From CAWGOF01 sp963824225 (GTDB taxonomy: Bacteria; Acidobacteriota; Polarisedimenticolia; Polarisedimenticolales; Polarisedimenticolaceae), in assembly GCA_963824225.1 (NCBI GenBank), contig CAWGOF010000002.1:1-64000 (forward strand): a stretch of 64,000 bases of DNA. Direction: 5' to 3'. How positions within the stretch are numbered: position 1 is the first letter of the stretch; every line of letters begins with the position of its first letter. A program made the position numbers and the translations under genes. Below the pieces are notes generated by a model. That model was given only the letters and a program-made list of their open reading frames with translations, made no database searches and was not told where the DNA came from. Of this stretch, positions 33,733 to 47,497 are shown in pieces.

Positions 33733-34833
33733 CTAGAACGTGTAGCGCACTCCGAGCACCAGGGAGAACGCGTCGTATTTCACCTTGCCGCCCTGAGCGT
33801 AGTAGTAGCCTGCGTCCTTCGTCCCGTCGGGCTCGCGCACGAATTCGCAGCGCCCGGGATCGGTGGCGCAGTCCGTGTTCCCCGGTTGGCCAGGCAGCGG
33901 GACGAACCTGCCGCCGTCGATCAAGCCACCGGAGCCGATCAGGATCGGGCCGAACACCTCGGACACGCGCCCTGAAAACGTCGTGTAGTTGGGTACGGCG
34001 ATGCCGAGGTCGGTCCCGCCATTGAACCCGACCTCCATCGATCGCGCCGCGAACGAGTAGCGCATGTCGAAAAACGCCGACCACTTACGCTTGAACGAAT
34101 ACTCCATTCCACCGGCCAGGTGCCACTCCCAGGTGTCGCGAATGTCGACCGTGGCGCCGGACAGATCGGCTGTTTCGCCCGGATTCGACAAGCTGAGGTC
34201 GCCAGGGAAGTCTGGGCTGACCGTGGCCAAGCCGCCACGAAGGGAGTCCATCGTGACCGAAAGGTCGTTGAATTGCGACGACGGCTCGAACCCTTGGAAA
34301 ATGTAGCCGAACCCGGCGCCGAAGTACGGGTTCAAGGACGCCCGCGGCCGGAATCGACCGAGGAACGTCAGCTGCACCGGGACTTCCTCGATCTCCCCGA
34401 CCGGGATGTGGAACACGTCGAAGTGCACGCGTTCGATGTCCGGGAGATCCAGTCCCAGGAACTGCACCTGGACCTCCACATTGCCGACATCGGTCTTCTG
34501 GTAGCCGGCCGAGGCCTCGACGAGGAAGATCTTGCTCAGCGCGTACTGTGCTTGGGCGGACACGATCGCGCCGGACTTGATCTCGAGGTTGCCTAACGCC
34601 GCCGAATCGTTACGCGGGTCCCGATACAGCGTCTCGATCTCGAGATCGGGTGCCAAGAGGATCAGGTTGTTTGCCGCGTCACTGTGCACCTCGTCCTGCA
34701 CGTTGTACATGCCGACGGAGGCGCTGATTCGAAACTTCTTCTCCACGTCTTCGGCGAGCGCCGGACGACCCACGAACCCCGCCACGAGGGTGGCGGTAAC
34801 CAACAGTGACAGCGTTCGTCCAACTCGTCTCAC
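33733..34833 (-). CDS. Outer-membrane beta-barrel protein, OmpW-like
   Basis: 366 residues from GTG 34833, preceded by AGAGGGAAC. A signal peptide (LLVTATLVAGFVGRPALA) is followed by alternating beta strands ending in the canonical barrel C-terminus FSLVLGVRYTF. Features of the OmpW group include PVQLTFLGRFRPRASLNPYF and GAGFGYIF in the middle, and the strand pair WHLAGGMEYSFKRKWSAFFD. It is longer than classical OmpW (about 210), with extra loop segments at about residues 195-235 and 275-345. Ligand unknown. Transcribed from its own strong promoter downstream of the rRNA terminator. Confidence 0.75.
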   Translation of the reverse strand: MRRVGRTLSLLVTATLVAGFVGRPALAEDVEKKFRISASVGMYNVQDEVHSDAANNLILLAPDLEIETLYRDPRNDSAALGNLEIKSGAIVSAQAQYALSKIFLVEASAGYQKTDVGNVEVQVQFLGLDLPDIERVHFDVFHIPVGEIEEVPVQLTFLGRFRPRASLNPYFGAGFGYIFQGFEPSSQFNDLSVTMDSLRGGLATVSPDFPGDLSLSNPGETADLSGATVDIRDTWEWHLAGGMEYSFKRKWSAFFDMRYSFAARSMEVGFNGGTDLGIAVPNYTTFSGRVSEVFGPILIGSGGLIDGGRFVPLPGQPGNTDCATDPGRCEFVREPDGTKDAGYYYAQGGKVKYDAFSLVLGVRYTF

Positions 34834-34886
34834 CGTTCCCTCTTGGCCGTCGGCGTGCGCGCTCGTGCCGGTTCCGCGAACGGGCT

Positions 34887-34915
34887 TTTATACTTTGGCG
34901 CGCAGAGCGGGTCAA
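34887..34915 (-). promoter_or_regulatory. Promoter of the OmpW-like gene
   Basis: On the minus strand TTGACC (34915-34910) and TATAAA (34892-34887) are separated by 17 bases, close to the sigma-70 consensus. Transcription would begin near 34880, about 47 bases upstream of the GTG start. Confidence 0.75.
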
Positions 34916-34965
34916 GCGTTCCCGCCGGCCCGTGCTGAAGATTCGTCGCGGGCAAGCGTGACCGA

Positions 34966-34998
34966 GAAAAAGAAAGGGCCCGCGAAAGCCGCGAGCCC
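34966..34998 (-). terminator. Terminator of the rRNA operon
   Basis: Minus-strand GGGCTCGCG (34998-34990) pairs with CGCGGGCCC (34984-34976) around a five-base loop, with one G-U pair, followed by TTTCTTTTT. It lies about 10 bases after the 5S gene. Confidence 0.85.
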
Positions 34999-35008
34999 AC
35001 GATTGATC

Positions 35009-35123
35009 CCGGCAACGTCCTACTCTCCCACGCAGTTGCCCACGCAGTACCATCGGCGCTGAGAGGCTTAACGGCCGTGTTCGGAATGGGAACGGGTGTG
35101 ACCCTCTCGCTATGGTCACCGGG
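35009..35123 (-). rRNA. rrf: 5S ribosomal RNA
   Basis: Conserved 5S segments are visible on the minus strand: CACCCGTTCCCATTCCGAAC in the loop A/B region and GTGGGAGAGTAGGACGTTGC near the 3' end. Terminal CCCGG/CCGGG segments close helix I. Ends are set by that pairing and are accurate to a few bases. Confidence 0.93.
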
Positions 35124-35194
35124 AAACAGAAATACAGCTGAGCAGTTGGGCTGAGCGCCGCTGCGCGACGCTGAGCATCGAAAAACGCGGAATA

Positions 35195-38210
<3,016 letters not shown>

Positions 38211-38270
38211 TCGAACTTACGTGAAAGAATGCTCAGCAGAAGTGTAGCAACGCATCGTTACCCGACTATT

Positions 38271-38287
38271 CAGTTGTCAAAGAGCAC
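38271..38287 (-). promoter_or_regulatory. boxA-like antitermination signal in the tRNA-23S spacer
   Basis: Minus-strand GTGCTCTTTGACAACTG resembles the boxA/NusB-S10 binding element usual in rRNA operons. Related segments occur in the 16S leader (GTTCTTTGAAAAC, 40407-40419) and between 16S and tRNA-Ile (near 38590). The rest of 38211-38362 holds no gene that I can see. Confidence 0.5.
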
Positions 38288-38362
38288 GGAGGCGGCGACT
38301 GACCGCCCCGCCGATATCTCGCGCGAACCGCCGACGCACTTCCGCTCCACCGCACCACGTTC

Positions 38363-38438
38363 TGGTGGAGGTAAGCGGGTTCGAACCGCTGACCCCCTGC
38401 TTGCAAAGCAGGTGCTCTTCCAGCTGAGCTATACCCCC
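38363..38438 (-). tRNA. tRNA-Ala(UGC)
   Basis: 76 bases with encoded CCA. Acceptor GGGGGTA pairs with TACCTCC, D-arm AGCTCAGCTGGAAGAGC, anticodon loop TTTGCAA (TGC), T-arm GCGGTTCGAACCCGC. It is the usual spacer tRNA of rRNA operons. Confidence 0.97.
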
Positions 38439-38464
38439 GCCGGCCAAGTGCCAGTTCGTCGGGG

Positions 38465-38541
<77 letters not shown>

Positions 38542-38688
38542 GATGTCGTCGGTGAGCGACGGCCGGTCGGGTCCGGTGGTCCCGATGTTCGCTCAAAACT
38601 AGGCAGAACGTGACCGTCCGGCGAGAATCAACGATCGACCTAGGGTTCGGCCGTCGCGTTCACCGCGAACGGTCGACTCGACGCATGG

Positions 38689-40255
<1,567 letters not shown>

Positions 40256-40580
40256 CTGTGGAATCCGGCGGTTGGGACCGCCGGCTCACGGACTGGAAAG
40301 CTCGCCCACCCCGAAGGGTGAGCGAACGCGGGACCGCCGCTCTGACGACCGGCGGACCCTTACAAAACCGTGCGATGATTCTCGCAAGGCTGGCACGTTC
40401 TGCCCAGTTTTCAAAGAACATCGCCCGAGCGACGACGACCCGTGTGGGGCTGCACCCCACGATTTCCTAGGTCGACTGCAGGGTTTCGAAAACCCCCGCC
40501 CGTGCGCGCCCGCATCCTAGCAAAAACGCCGACGAACGCAAGGTGTGCTCGAAGGCGCGCTGGGGCTGACGGGCCTGCGG

Positions 40581-40645
40581 ATACTAGCATCACCAATTCG
40601 TGAGGGCAAGACGGTCAGCGAATTTAACTTGTTGTAATTATTTAC
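40581..40645 (-). promoter_or_regulatory. rRNA operon promoter with UP-like element
   Basis: On the minus strand TTGCCC (40609-40604) and TAGTAT (40586-40581) are 17 bases apart, preceded by an AT-rich stretch (about 40613-40645) like an UP element. The 320-base leader down to 16S contains the boxA-like GTTCTTTGAAAAC and no gene. The region 40256-40778 as a whole holds only this promoter and leader and the rimP leader. Confidence 0.6.
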
Positions 40646-40682
40646 GCGAGTCTGGGCCCTCCGGAGCCGCGGCTCTCCGCGG

Positions 40683-40712
40683 TTGTAGCTCGTCGAATGC
40701 TCGTGCTACCGT
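40683..40712 (+). promoter_or_regulatory. Possible promoter of the rimP-nusA operon
   Basis: TTGTAG (40683-40688) and TACCGT (40707-40712), 18 bases apart, are the best plus-strand pair before the attenuator. The match is moderate; a start further upstream in the AT-rich 40620-40650 segment is also possible. Confidence 0.35.
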
Positions 40713-40734
40713 GTCCCCGCTGTTCAGCATCCGG

Positions 40735-40759
40735 GGTGGGCGGCAGCCCACCTTTTTTT
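40735..40759 (+). terminator. Terminator/attenuator in the rimP-nusA leader
   Basis: GGTGGGC and GCCCACC form a perfect seven-pair stem around GGCA, followed by seven T. It stands 8 bases before the rimP ribosome-binding site, so it can only act on transcripts entering the rimP-nusA-infB operon or on a short leader RNA. Confidence 0.8.
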
Positions 40760-40778
40760 GTTTGAGCGGGAGTTGGCG

Positions 40779-41276
40779 GTGGGACCGGCGATCGTCGCGC
40801 ACGAGGGTCGTCACGACGAGCTGACGCGTCAAATTCGCACGCTCGCGGCCCAGGCCGCCGAGCGGGCCGGAGTCGAGCTGGTGGAGCTTCACGTGGCTGG
40901 GTCGTCGAGCGCTCGTCGCATCCGCGTGGACATCGATCGTGCGGGCCCGGCCTCGGTGACCCTCGAAGATTGTCAGGTCGTCAGCTCGACGCTCGGTGCT
41001 GCGATCGACGAGGCCGGCATCGTCACGAGCCACTACACGCTCGAGATCTCATCGCCCGGCGTCGATCGGCCGATTCGGACTTCGGACGACGTGCGACGCA
41101 ACGTCGGTCGTCGAATCCTCGTGCAAACGAACATGGCCTTCGCCGGCCGTCATGAGTTTGTCGGGGTGCTGCGCGGCTTCGTCGACGACGCGCTGTGCAT
41201 CGACGACGATGCCGTCGGCGCGGTGCGAATTCCGCTCGACAGCGTTGCCGTAGCACGACAGGAGGTCGCGTTCTGA
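40779..41276 (+). CDS. rimP: Ribosome maturation factor RimP
   Basis: 165 residues. GTG 40779 is chosen for GGGAG 6 bases upstream; in-frame TTG codons at 40758 and 40773 are alternatives. The two-domain RimP fold is recognisable: ELVELHVAGSSSARRIRVDI, then EAGIVTSHYTLEISSPGVDR, PIRTSDD and the C-terminal Sm-like barrel (GVLRGFVDDALCIDDDA). It assists 30S maturation. It heads the operon with nusA 65 bases downstream, as in many bacteria. Confidence 0.93.
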   Translation: MGPAIVAHEGRHDELTRQIRTLAAQAAERAGVELVELHVAGSSSARRIRVDIDRAGPASVTLEDCQVVSSTLGAAIDEAGIVTSHYTLEISSPGVDRPIRTSDDVRRNVGRRILVQTNMAFAGRHEFVGVLRGFVDDALCIDDDAVGAVRIPLDSVAVARQEVAF

Positions 41277-41341
41277 ACGGACGGAAGCGATCGTGCAGCA
41301 TGCTATAGTCTCGGCGAGTTTTTTGGCGCAGGTGGGTTTCG

Positions 41342-42736
41342 ATGAGCAGTGAATTATTTCATACGATCGAGCAGATCGGGCGCGAGAAAGGCCTGGATCC
41401 CGAAGTGATCATCCAGGCCATCGAAGAAGCCTACGCCGCGGCGACTCGCAAGTACTATCGGAGCAAGCAGGATTTCGGAGCGCGCTTCGATCGCACGACC
41501 GGTGAGTTCCAGGTCTTTGCCAAGCACATGGTCGTCGACGAAGAAGAGTTGATGGACCCCCAGACGGAGATGACGCTCGAGGAGGCCCGCCGCGTTCGAA
41601 CAGACGCCGAGCTGGGCATGGTCATCGAAACCCCGCAGGAAACAGCGGCGGCACCGCTGACGAGGATCGCGGCCCAGGCCGCCAAGCAAGTCATCTATCA
41701 GAAGGTCAAGGAAGCCGAGCGTGAGCTCGTATGGAACGAGTTTGCCGACCGCATCGGCGACCTTCTGACCGGGCAGGTCAAGCGGTTCGACCGCGGTGAC
41801 ATGATCGTGGACGCCGGGCGCACGGAGGCGGTGATTCCGCGCCGTGAGCAGTCGCGCGCCGAGCACTACAACCCGGGAGACAGGATTCGTGCCGTGCTCG
41901 TCAACGTCGAGCGCCAGGGCAAGGGCCCCCAATTGTTGCTTTCGCGGGGCAGTGAGCTGCTGGTCAAGAAGCTGTTCGAGATGGAGGTCCCGGAGATCTA
42001 CGACGGCACCGTCGCCATCGTCGCCGTCGCCCGCGACGCTGGGGAACGGTCCAAGGTCGCCGTACGCTCCAAGGACCGCGACGTCGACGCTGTCGGAGCA
42101 TGCGTCGGGATGAAGGGATCCCGTGTCCAGGCGGTGATCCGCGAGCTGCGCGGAGAGAAGATCGACATCGTGCAGTACGACGACGATCCGTCCCAGTACG
42201 TACGCCACGCGCTCAACCCCGCTTCGATCCACCGTGTCGCGATCCGGGATTACGAGACCCGGGAGATGGAGGTGATCGTCGCGGAGGACCAGCTGTCGCT
42301 GGCGATCGGAAAGCGCGGACAGAACGTGCGACTGGCGGGCAAGCTCGTCGGCTGGAATCTGGATATCAAGAGCGAGGCTGAGAAGAAAGCGGAGGTCGAG
42401 GCGGAGATCGCTCGCATGGAGGCCGCGAGTCGCGAGCTCGGAAGCTTGCCGGAAATCCCTCAGGACGTCTCTCGGCTGTTGCTCGACGCCGGGTTTCGCA
42501 CGGTCGAGGAGGTCTCCCTGGCCTCGATGGATGACCTCACGGCAATCGACGGGGTCGACGAAGACACGGCGATCGCGATTCACGACGCGGCTGAGCAAGC
42601 GCTCGAGGCGCAACGTGCCGCGGAGCGTGCGAACGCCGCGATCGCCGACGAGGAATCTGCCACGGCGGACGAACCCGAGTCGGACGTCGTGGAGCGGAGC
42701 GCACTGCCCGAGACGGAACTCAATCGAGGAGAATGA
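41342..42736 (+). CDS. nusA: Transcription termination/antitermination factor NusA
   Basis: 464 residues from ATG 41342 (AGGTGGG upstream). N-terminal RNA-polymerase-binding domain (IEQIGREKGLDPEVIIQAIE), S1 domain (LLTGQVKRFDRGDMIVDAGR), and two KH domains (GACVGMKGSRVQAVIRELRG, LAIGKRGQNVRLAGKLVGWN). A C-terminal helix-hairpin-helix region (LLLDAGFRTVEEVSLASMDD, AIDGVDEDTAIAIHDAAEQA) and an acidic tail complete it. Probably subject to autoregulation through the leader terminator. Its stop overlaps a possible infB ATG at 42733. Confidence 0.96.
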   Translation: MSSELFHTIEQIGREKGLDPEVIIQAIEEAYAAATRKYYRSKQDFGARFDRTTGEFQVFAKHMVVDEEELMDPQTEMTLEEARRVRTDAELGMVIETPQETAAAPLTRIAAQAAKQVIYQKVKEAERELVWNEFADRIGDLLTGQVKRFDRGDMIVDAGRTEAVIPRREQSRAEHYNPGDRIRAVLVNVERQGKGPQLLLSRGSELLVKKLFEMEVPEIYDGTVAIVAVARDAGERSKVAVRSKDRDVDAVGACVGMKGSRVQAVIRELRGEKIDIVQYDDDPSQYVRHALNPASIHRVAIRDYETREMEVIVAEDQLSLAIGKRGQNVRLAGKLVGWNLDIKSEAEKKAEVEAEIARMEAASRELGSLPEIPQDVSRLLLDAGFRTVEEVSLASMDDLTAIDGVDEDTAIAIHDAAEQALEAQRAAERANAAIADEESATADEPESDVVERSALPETELNRGE

Positions 42737-42771
42737 GCGGCGGGCGCGCTTTCGGCCTGCCCCGGACCCCA

Positions 42772-45327
42772 ATGGATATGGATAAGGTCAGGGTGTACCA
42801 GTTGGCGAAGGAGCTGCGGGTTCAGAGCGCGCTGATCCTCGAGCTCCTGGATCGTATGGGTCAAGAGGTCAAGTCCGACCTCAGCACCCTGAGTCAAGAC
42901 GTCGCGGCCGTGATACGGGTACGGGTGACCTCGGCGATCGAGGCCGAACGGCGGCGTATCGCCGAACATCAGTCCGAGGCCGAAGCGACGGACGTCGAGC
43001 GCACGTCTCCCACGTCCGAGGAAGCCGTCCCCGTGCCGCCGCTCGAGGTCGTCGAGTCGGCGGAGTCGGCACCTGACGCCGTGCCACCCGCTCCGGCCAT
43101 CGCACCGGCTGCTCCGCCGGCCGCGGCTCCTCCATCCATGACGAGGCCGATCGCCGCGGCACCCACTCCGTCCGTCGGTCCCTTGGGCATTCCGCGCCGC
43201 CCGCGGCCCCTTCGGCCAACGGTGTCAGCGGCGCCGGAGGCCGGAACATCCATTAGCCCGGGCGTCGGCGCGGGCGGCACCATCGGCCCTGGGATTCGGA
43301 AGCCCCGCGTGTTCCCGGCTCGCCGCATTCCCGCGCCGGGCACCGTCCTCGGCCGGCCGCGGCCGGCCCCGACCTATGCGCCGCCGCCGTCCCCCGCTCG
43401 TTCGCCGGGCACCCCGCCGCCGGCGCCCGCTCCGACCGATCGTGCGCCGATCGCGCCCAAGAAGCCGACGAAGAAGGAGAAGAAGGAGCGAGAAGCCGTG
43501 CCGTTGCCGGCGCGGTCGATCCCCAAGGACCTGGCGCCGGTTCCAGCCGAGATCACACTGTCCGAGGGCGTGACCGTCAAGGAGTTGGCGGAGAAGCTCA
43601 ACCGCCGCTCGAAGGACGTGATTGCCAAGCTGATCTCGCGCGGCGTGCTGGCCACGATCAACCAGCCTCTCGACCCAGCGTTGGCGATCGAGGTCGCGAA
43701 GGAGTTCGGTTCGGAAGCACGAATCCTGACGTTCGAGGAGGAGGCACAGCGCGTCGCGTCCCCCGCCGCGGCCGAGCCCGGGCTCGGCGCCCCGGAAGTC
43801 GTCGCGGCCGATCTGCGTCCCCGACCTCCCGTCGTTACGGTCATGGGCCACGTCGACCACGGCAAGACCTCTCTTCTCGATGCGATTCGGGTGACGAAGG
43901 TCGTCGAGACGGAGGCTGGTGGGATCACGCAGCACATCGGCGCGTATCAGGTGGATGCGCGGGGCCGCAAGGTCACGTTCCTCGATACACCGGGCCACGA
44001 GGCGTTCACGATGATGCGGGCCCGCGGCGCGAAGGCCACCGACATCGTGGTTCTCGTCGTCGCCGCGGACGATGGCGTGAAGCCGCAGACGCTCGAGGCG
44101 ATCGACCACGCACGGGCGGCCGCCGTGCCGATCGTCGTCGCGATCAACAAGATCGACAAACCTGGCGCGAACGTCGACCGGGTGAAACAGCAGCTGTCGG
44201 AGCGCGGTCTGCTCGTCGAATCGTATGGTGGCGACATCGTCTCCTGCGAAGTATCGGCAAAGAAGCGGCAGGGCCTCGACGAGCTGTTGGAGATGATTCT
44301 GCTCGTCGCGGATCTGAAGGACCTGAAGGCCGCACCGGATCGTCCCGCGGCCGGCGTCGTGCTCGAGGCACGGCTCGATCGCGCGCGCGGCGTGCTGGCC
44401 ACGGTGCTCGTTCTCGAAGGGACCCTGGGGATCGGCGATCCGTTCATCGCCGGGTCGGCGTATGGCAAGGTCCGCGCGATGGTGGACGACAAGGGACATC
44501 GCCTCGATCGAGCGGGCCCCGCTACGCCGGTCGAGGTCATGGGGTTCGCCACGGAGCCCGGCGCCGGCGATTCGTTCCAAGCCGTGGGCGACGAGGCGCG
44601 GGCGCGGCAGATCGCCGCGTTCCGTCAGGAAAAGCTTCGTGCGGAGCGCCAGCGTGTCACGGCCCGTCGCACGTTGGAGAGCCTGGCCCACGAGATCGCC
44701 ACCGGCGAAGTGAAGGAGTTGCCGATCCTGCTCAAGGGCGACGTGCAGGGGTCGCTCGAGGCGTTGCAGAAGACACTCGCGGACCTGCCGTCGGACAAGG
44801 TGCGAATCAGCATCCTGCGCTCGTCGATCGGCGCGATCACCCAGGCCGACGTGCTTCTGGCCGCAGCGTCGGACGCGATCGTCGTCGGGTTCAACGTCCG
44901 CCCCGACCGCACGGCCGCCGAGCTGGCCAAGGAAGAGCACGTCGAGCTCCGGCTGTACACGGTGATCTACGACCTCGTCGACGACATGAAGAAGGCGATG
45001 CTCGGCCTCCTCGAGCCGACGTTCCGCGAGAAGGTTCTGGGACAGGCCGAGGTCCGGCAGCTGTTCCGCGTGCCGCGTATCGGCGTCATTGCCGGGTGCT
45101 ACGTGATCGACGGGAAGATCGCGCGCAGCTCCGAGGTCCGATTGCTCCGCGACAACGTCGTCGTCTACACCGGTCGGATCGGATCGCTGAGGCGGTTCAA
45201 GGACGACGTCTCGGAGGTCAAGCAGGGCTACGAGTGCGGTATCGGGATCGAAGGCTACAACGACCTCAAGGAAAGCGACGTCATCGAGAGCTTCATGATG
45301 GAGAAGGTCCTGGCGGAGAGTCTGTAG
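42772..45327 (+). CDS. infB: Translation initiation factor IF-2
   Basis: About 851 residues. Starts at 42733, 42772 and 42778 are possible; 42772/42778 fit the family N-terminus ([20 protein letters not shown]), while the GAGGAG at 42726-42731 is too close to 42733. Domains: IF2_N, a long Pro/Ala-rich linker (about 80-250), a second IF2_N-like block ([20 protein letters not shown]), the GTPase with G1 [16 protein letters not shown]3 DTPGHEAF and G4 NKIDK, then domains II-IV ending in [20 protein letters not shown]. It brings initiator tRNA to the 30S subunit. Confidence 0.96.
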   Translation: MDMDKVRVYQLAKELRVQSALILELLDRMGQEVKSDLSTLSQDVAAVIRVRVTSAIEAERRRIAEHQSEAEATDVERTSPTSEEAVPVPPLEVVESAESAPDAVPPAPAIAPAAPPAAAPPSMTRPIAAAPTPSVGPLGIPRRPRPLRPTVSAAPEAGTSISPGVGAGGTIGPGIRKPRVFPARRIPAPGTVLGRPRPAPTYAPPPSPARSPGTPPPAPAPTDRAPIAPKKPTKKEKKEREAVPLPARSIPKDLAPVPAEITLSEGVTVKELAEKLNRRSKDVIAKLISRGVLATINQPLDPALAIEVAKEFGSEARILTFEEEAQRVASPAAAEPGLGAPEVVAADLRPRPPVVTVMGHVDHGKTSLLDAIRVTKVVETEAGGITQHIGAYQVDARGRKVTFLDTPGHEAFTMMRARGAKATDIVVLVVAADDGVKPQTLEAIDHARAAAVPIVVAINKIDKPGANVDRVKQQLSERGLLVESYGGDIVSCEVSAKKRQGLDELLEMILLVADLKDLKAAPDRPAAGVVLEARLDRARGVLATVLVLEGTLGIGDPFIAGSAYGKVRAMVDDKGHRLDRAGPATPVEVMGFATEPGAGDSFQAVGDEARARQIAAFRQEKLRAERQRVTARRTLESLAHEIATGEVKELPILLKGDVQGSLEALQKTLADLPSDKVRISILRSSIGAITQADVLLAAASDAIVVGFNVRPDRTAAELAKEEHVELRLYTVIYDLVDDMKKAMLGLLEPTFREKVLGQAEVRQLFRVPRIGVIAGCYVIDGKIARSSEVRLLRDNVVVYTGRIGSLRRFKDDVSEVKQGYECGIGIEGYNDLKESDVIESFMMEKVLAESL

Positions 45328-45397
45328 TTCCCGACATGGACCGCGGTCCACGTGACCGCGCCTCGCCTACCGCGCGGCGACGAACGAGGCGTACGGC

Positions 45398-45727
45398 GTG
45401 GTGATCGGATTCTACACGATCGAGCTACATTTTCCGGGCATGCGCTCCCTGAAGGGCAAGCGCCAGGTCGTCCAGAGCCTCAAGGCCCGCTTCCGCTCCC
45501 GGTACAACGTGGCCGTGTCCGAGCCGGGTGAGCACGGCGATCTCTGGCAGCGCGCGAGCCTGGCGGTCGTGTCGATCGCCGAGCGTCGCGAGGTGCTCGA
45601 GCAGCTGTTCGACGCGCTGCGCCGCGAGGCCGAGCGACAGATCCCGGGATATGTGTTGAACGGTGTCGCGGAATACCTCGAGCCGGCGGATGGCGGGCCG
45701 CGGGGCTGGAGCGAGGGCTGGGAGTGA
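45398..45727 (+). CDS. DUF503 (YlxP-like) protein
   Basis: 109 residues from GTG 45398. GFYTIELHFPGMRSLKGKRQ, VVQSLKARFRSRYNVAVSE and LWQRASLAVVSIAERREVLE are the complete DUF503 pattern. In Bacillus the homologue ylxP likewise lies between infB and rbfA, and an RbfA-like role has been suspected. It overlaps rbfA by 4 bases (GTGA). Confidence 0.9.
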   Translation: MVIGFYTIELHFPGMRSLKGKRQVVQSLKARFRSRYNVAVSEPGEHGDLWQRASLAVVSIAERREVLEQLFDALRREAERQIPGYVLNGVAEYLEPADGGPRGWSEGWE

Positions 45728-46092
45728 GCCACCACCGTCCGCAACGGGTCGCCGAGCAGATCCGTGACGACCTGGCACGGCTCCTTCGCGAAGAGTTGCG
45801 CGACCCGGCGGTCGGCTTCGTGACGTTGACCGACGTCGTCTTGTCCCCCGACCTGCGCCACGCGCGGGTCTACGTCTCGGTCCTCGGGGACGAGGAGCAG
45901 GCGCTCGAAGCTCTCGATCGCGCTCGCTCGTTCCTGCGCCACGGGCTCGCTCGGGAAGGGCGGCTGCGTTACACCCCGGAGCTGCGGTTCGAGATCGATC
46001 GATCGACGACGACGGGGCTGCGCGTGGATCGCCTGCTCGCGGGCGCAAGCGACGACCCTCCGGAAGACGATTCGGACGGGATTCCGGATTGA
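45724..46092 (+). CDS. rbfA: Ribosome-binding factor A
   Basis: 122 residues from GTG 45724. RPQRVAEQIRDDLARLLREE, DPAVGFVTLTDVVLSPDLRH and ARVYVSVLGDEEQALEALDR show the KH-type RbfA fold, which binds the 30S subunit during late 16S maturation. The tail is acidic. It overlaps truB by 4 bases. Confidence 0.94.
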   Translation: MSHHRPQRVAEQIRDDLARLLREELRDPAVGFVTLTDVVLSPDLRHARVYVSVLGDEEQALEALDRARSFLRHGLAREGRLRYTPELRFEIDRSTTTGLRVDRLLAGASDDPPEDDSDGIPD

Positions 46093-47006
46093 ACGGGCCG
46101 GACGGTCTGCTGCTCATCAACAAGCCGATCGGCCCGACGAGTCACGATGTCGTGCAGCACATTCGACGCCTGCTCGGCGTGCGGCGCGTCGGGCACACGG
46201 GCACGCTCGATCCGCCCGCGAGCGGACTGCTACCGATCCTGGTCGGGCGGGCGACTCGTCTGGCGCGGTTCCTGCCGGACGAGCCGAAGTGTTACGTCGG
46301 AACCCTGCGGCTCGGAATGACGTCCCTGACCGATGATGCGACCGCGCCACCGCGGACCCGGTTCGCGGGTCCGTTACCGTCCGCATCGGTCGTCGTGCAA
46401 CGAGCGGCAACGCTCGAAGGCCCGCAACTGCAAACTCCGCCCGCGATTTCGGCCCGGCACGTCGGTGGTCGGCGACTCTACCGACTGAACCGTGCCGAGC
46501 CCACGGTCGAGGGGCCCGCGCGCCCCGTGCTCGTGTCCCGGTTCGCGGTCCGACCCTCGACGGACGAGGAGACGTTCGACTTCGACGCGGTCGTCTCGGC
46601 CGGCACGTACGTCCGGTCGCTCGTGCGCGACCTGGGGATGGGTCTGGGATGCGGCGCCATCGTCACCGCCCTCCGCCGAACCGCGATCGGTCCCTTGCGA
46701 ATCGACGACGCGATCGTCCCTCCGGATCGCTCCGCCCCCGACGGCGCAGCCGTCCTGGCGGCGCGCCTCGTACATCTCGACCAGGTTCCACTGAAGGCGC
46801 CGAACTATCGGATCGTGCGGCCGGGGGACCTGCGTCGGTTTGCGTGCGGCCTGGCGATCGAGACCCGGGACGACGACGAGCCGACCGGAGTGCGCAGCGT
46901 CTCGGCAGACGGGAAACTCGTCGGCATCGGGGAGCTGGATGGCGGCGTGCTGCGCCCCCTGGTGGTCCTCGTTCCGCGCGACCCCGGGGCCGACCCAGCC
47001 GATTGA
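46089..47006 (+). CDS. truB: tRNA pseudouridine(55) synthase TruB
   Basis: 305 residues from TTG 46089. GLLLINKPIGPTSHDVVQHI, then RRVGHTGTLDPPASGLLPIL with the catalytic Asp in GTLDP, and FDAVVSAGTYVRSLVRDLGM identify TruB, which makes the universal pseudouridine of the T-loop. The C-terminal PUA-like region (APNYRIVRPGDLRRFACGLA) is complete. Confidence 0.95.
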   Translation: MNGPDGLLLINKPIGPTSHDVVQHIRRLLGVRRVGHTGTLDPPASGLLPILVGRATRLARFLPDEPKCYVGTLRLGMTSLTDDATAPPRTRFAGPLPSASVVVQRAATLEGPQLQTPPAISARHVGGRRLYRLNRAEPTVEGPARPVLVSRFAVRPSTDEETFDFDAVVSAGTYVRSLVRDLGMGLGCGAIVTALRRTAIGPLRIDDAIVPPDRSAPDGAAVLAARLVHLDQVPLKAPNYRIVRPGDLRRFACGLAIETRDDDEPTGVRSVSADGKLVGIGELDGGVLRPLVVLVPRDPGADPAD

Positions 47007-47011
47007 GCGCG

Positions 47012-47041
47012 TTGCCCGCCCAAAGCGCGGTGTGCTACGCT
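47012..47041 (+). promoter_or_regulatory. Possible internal promoter for rpsO-pnp
   Basis: TTGCCC (47012-47017) and TACGCT (47036-47041) are 18 bases apart in the 112-base gap between truB and rpsO. A separate rpsO-pnp promoter is usual, and the gap is the largest inside this operon. Confidence 0.35.
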
Positions 47042-47118
47042 CTCCGCCCGGCTTTTCATGGGGTCCCTGATCTGGGCCGCTCGTCGCGCCGGACGGCGGC
47101 TCTGGAGGAGGATCGACG

Positions 47119-47388
<270 letters not shown>

Positions 47389-47497
47389 GTCTGGCGATGT
47401 GCGGACCGCGCGGGTCCCGCCCCACACCGGTTCGCGGACCATCGCCGCTCATCATGCCGGGGCCACGTTCGGCGCCGACCCTCGCGAGGGCACGACA

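Noticed and set aside
43225..45351. A 708-codon minus-strand frame across infB
   Set aside because: Antisense to the IF-2 GTPase; composition is an artefact of high GC at third positions.
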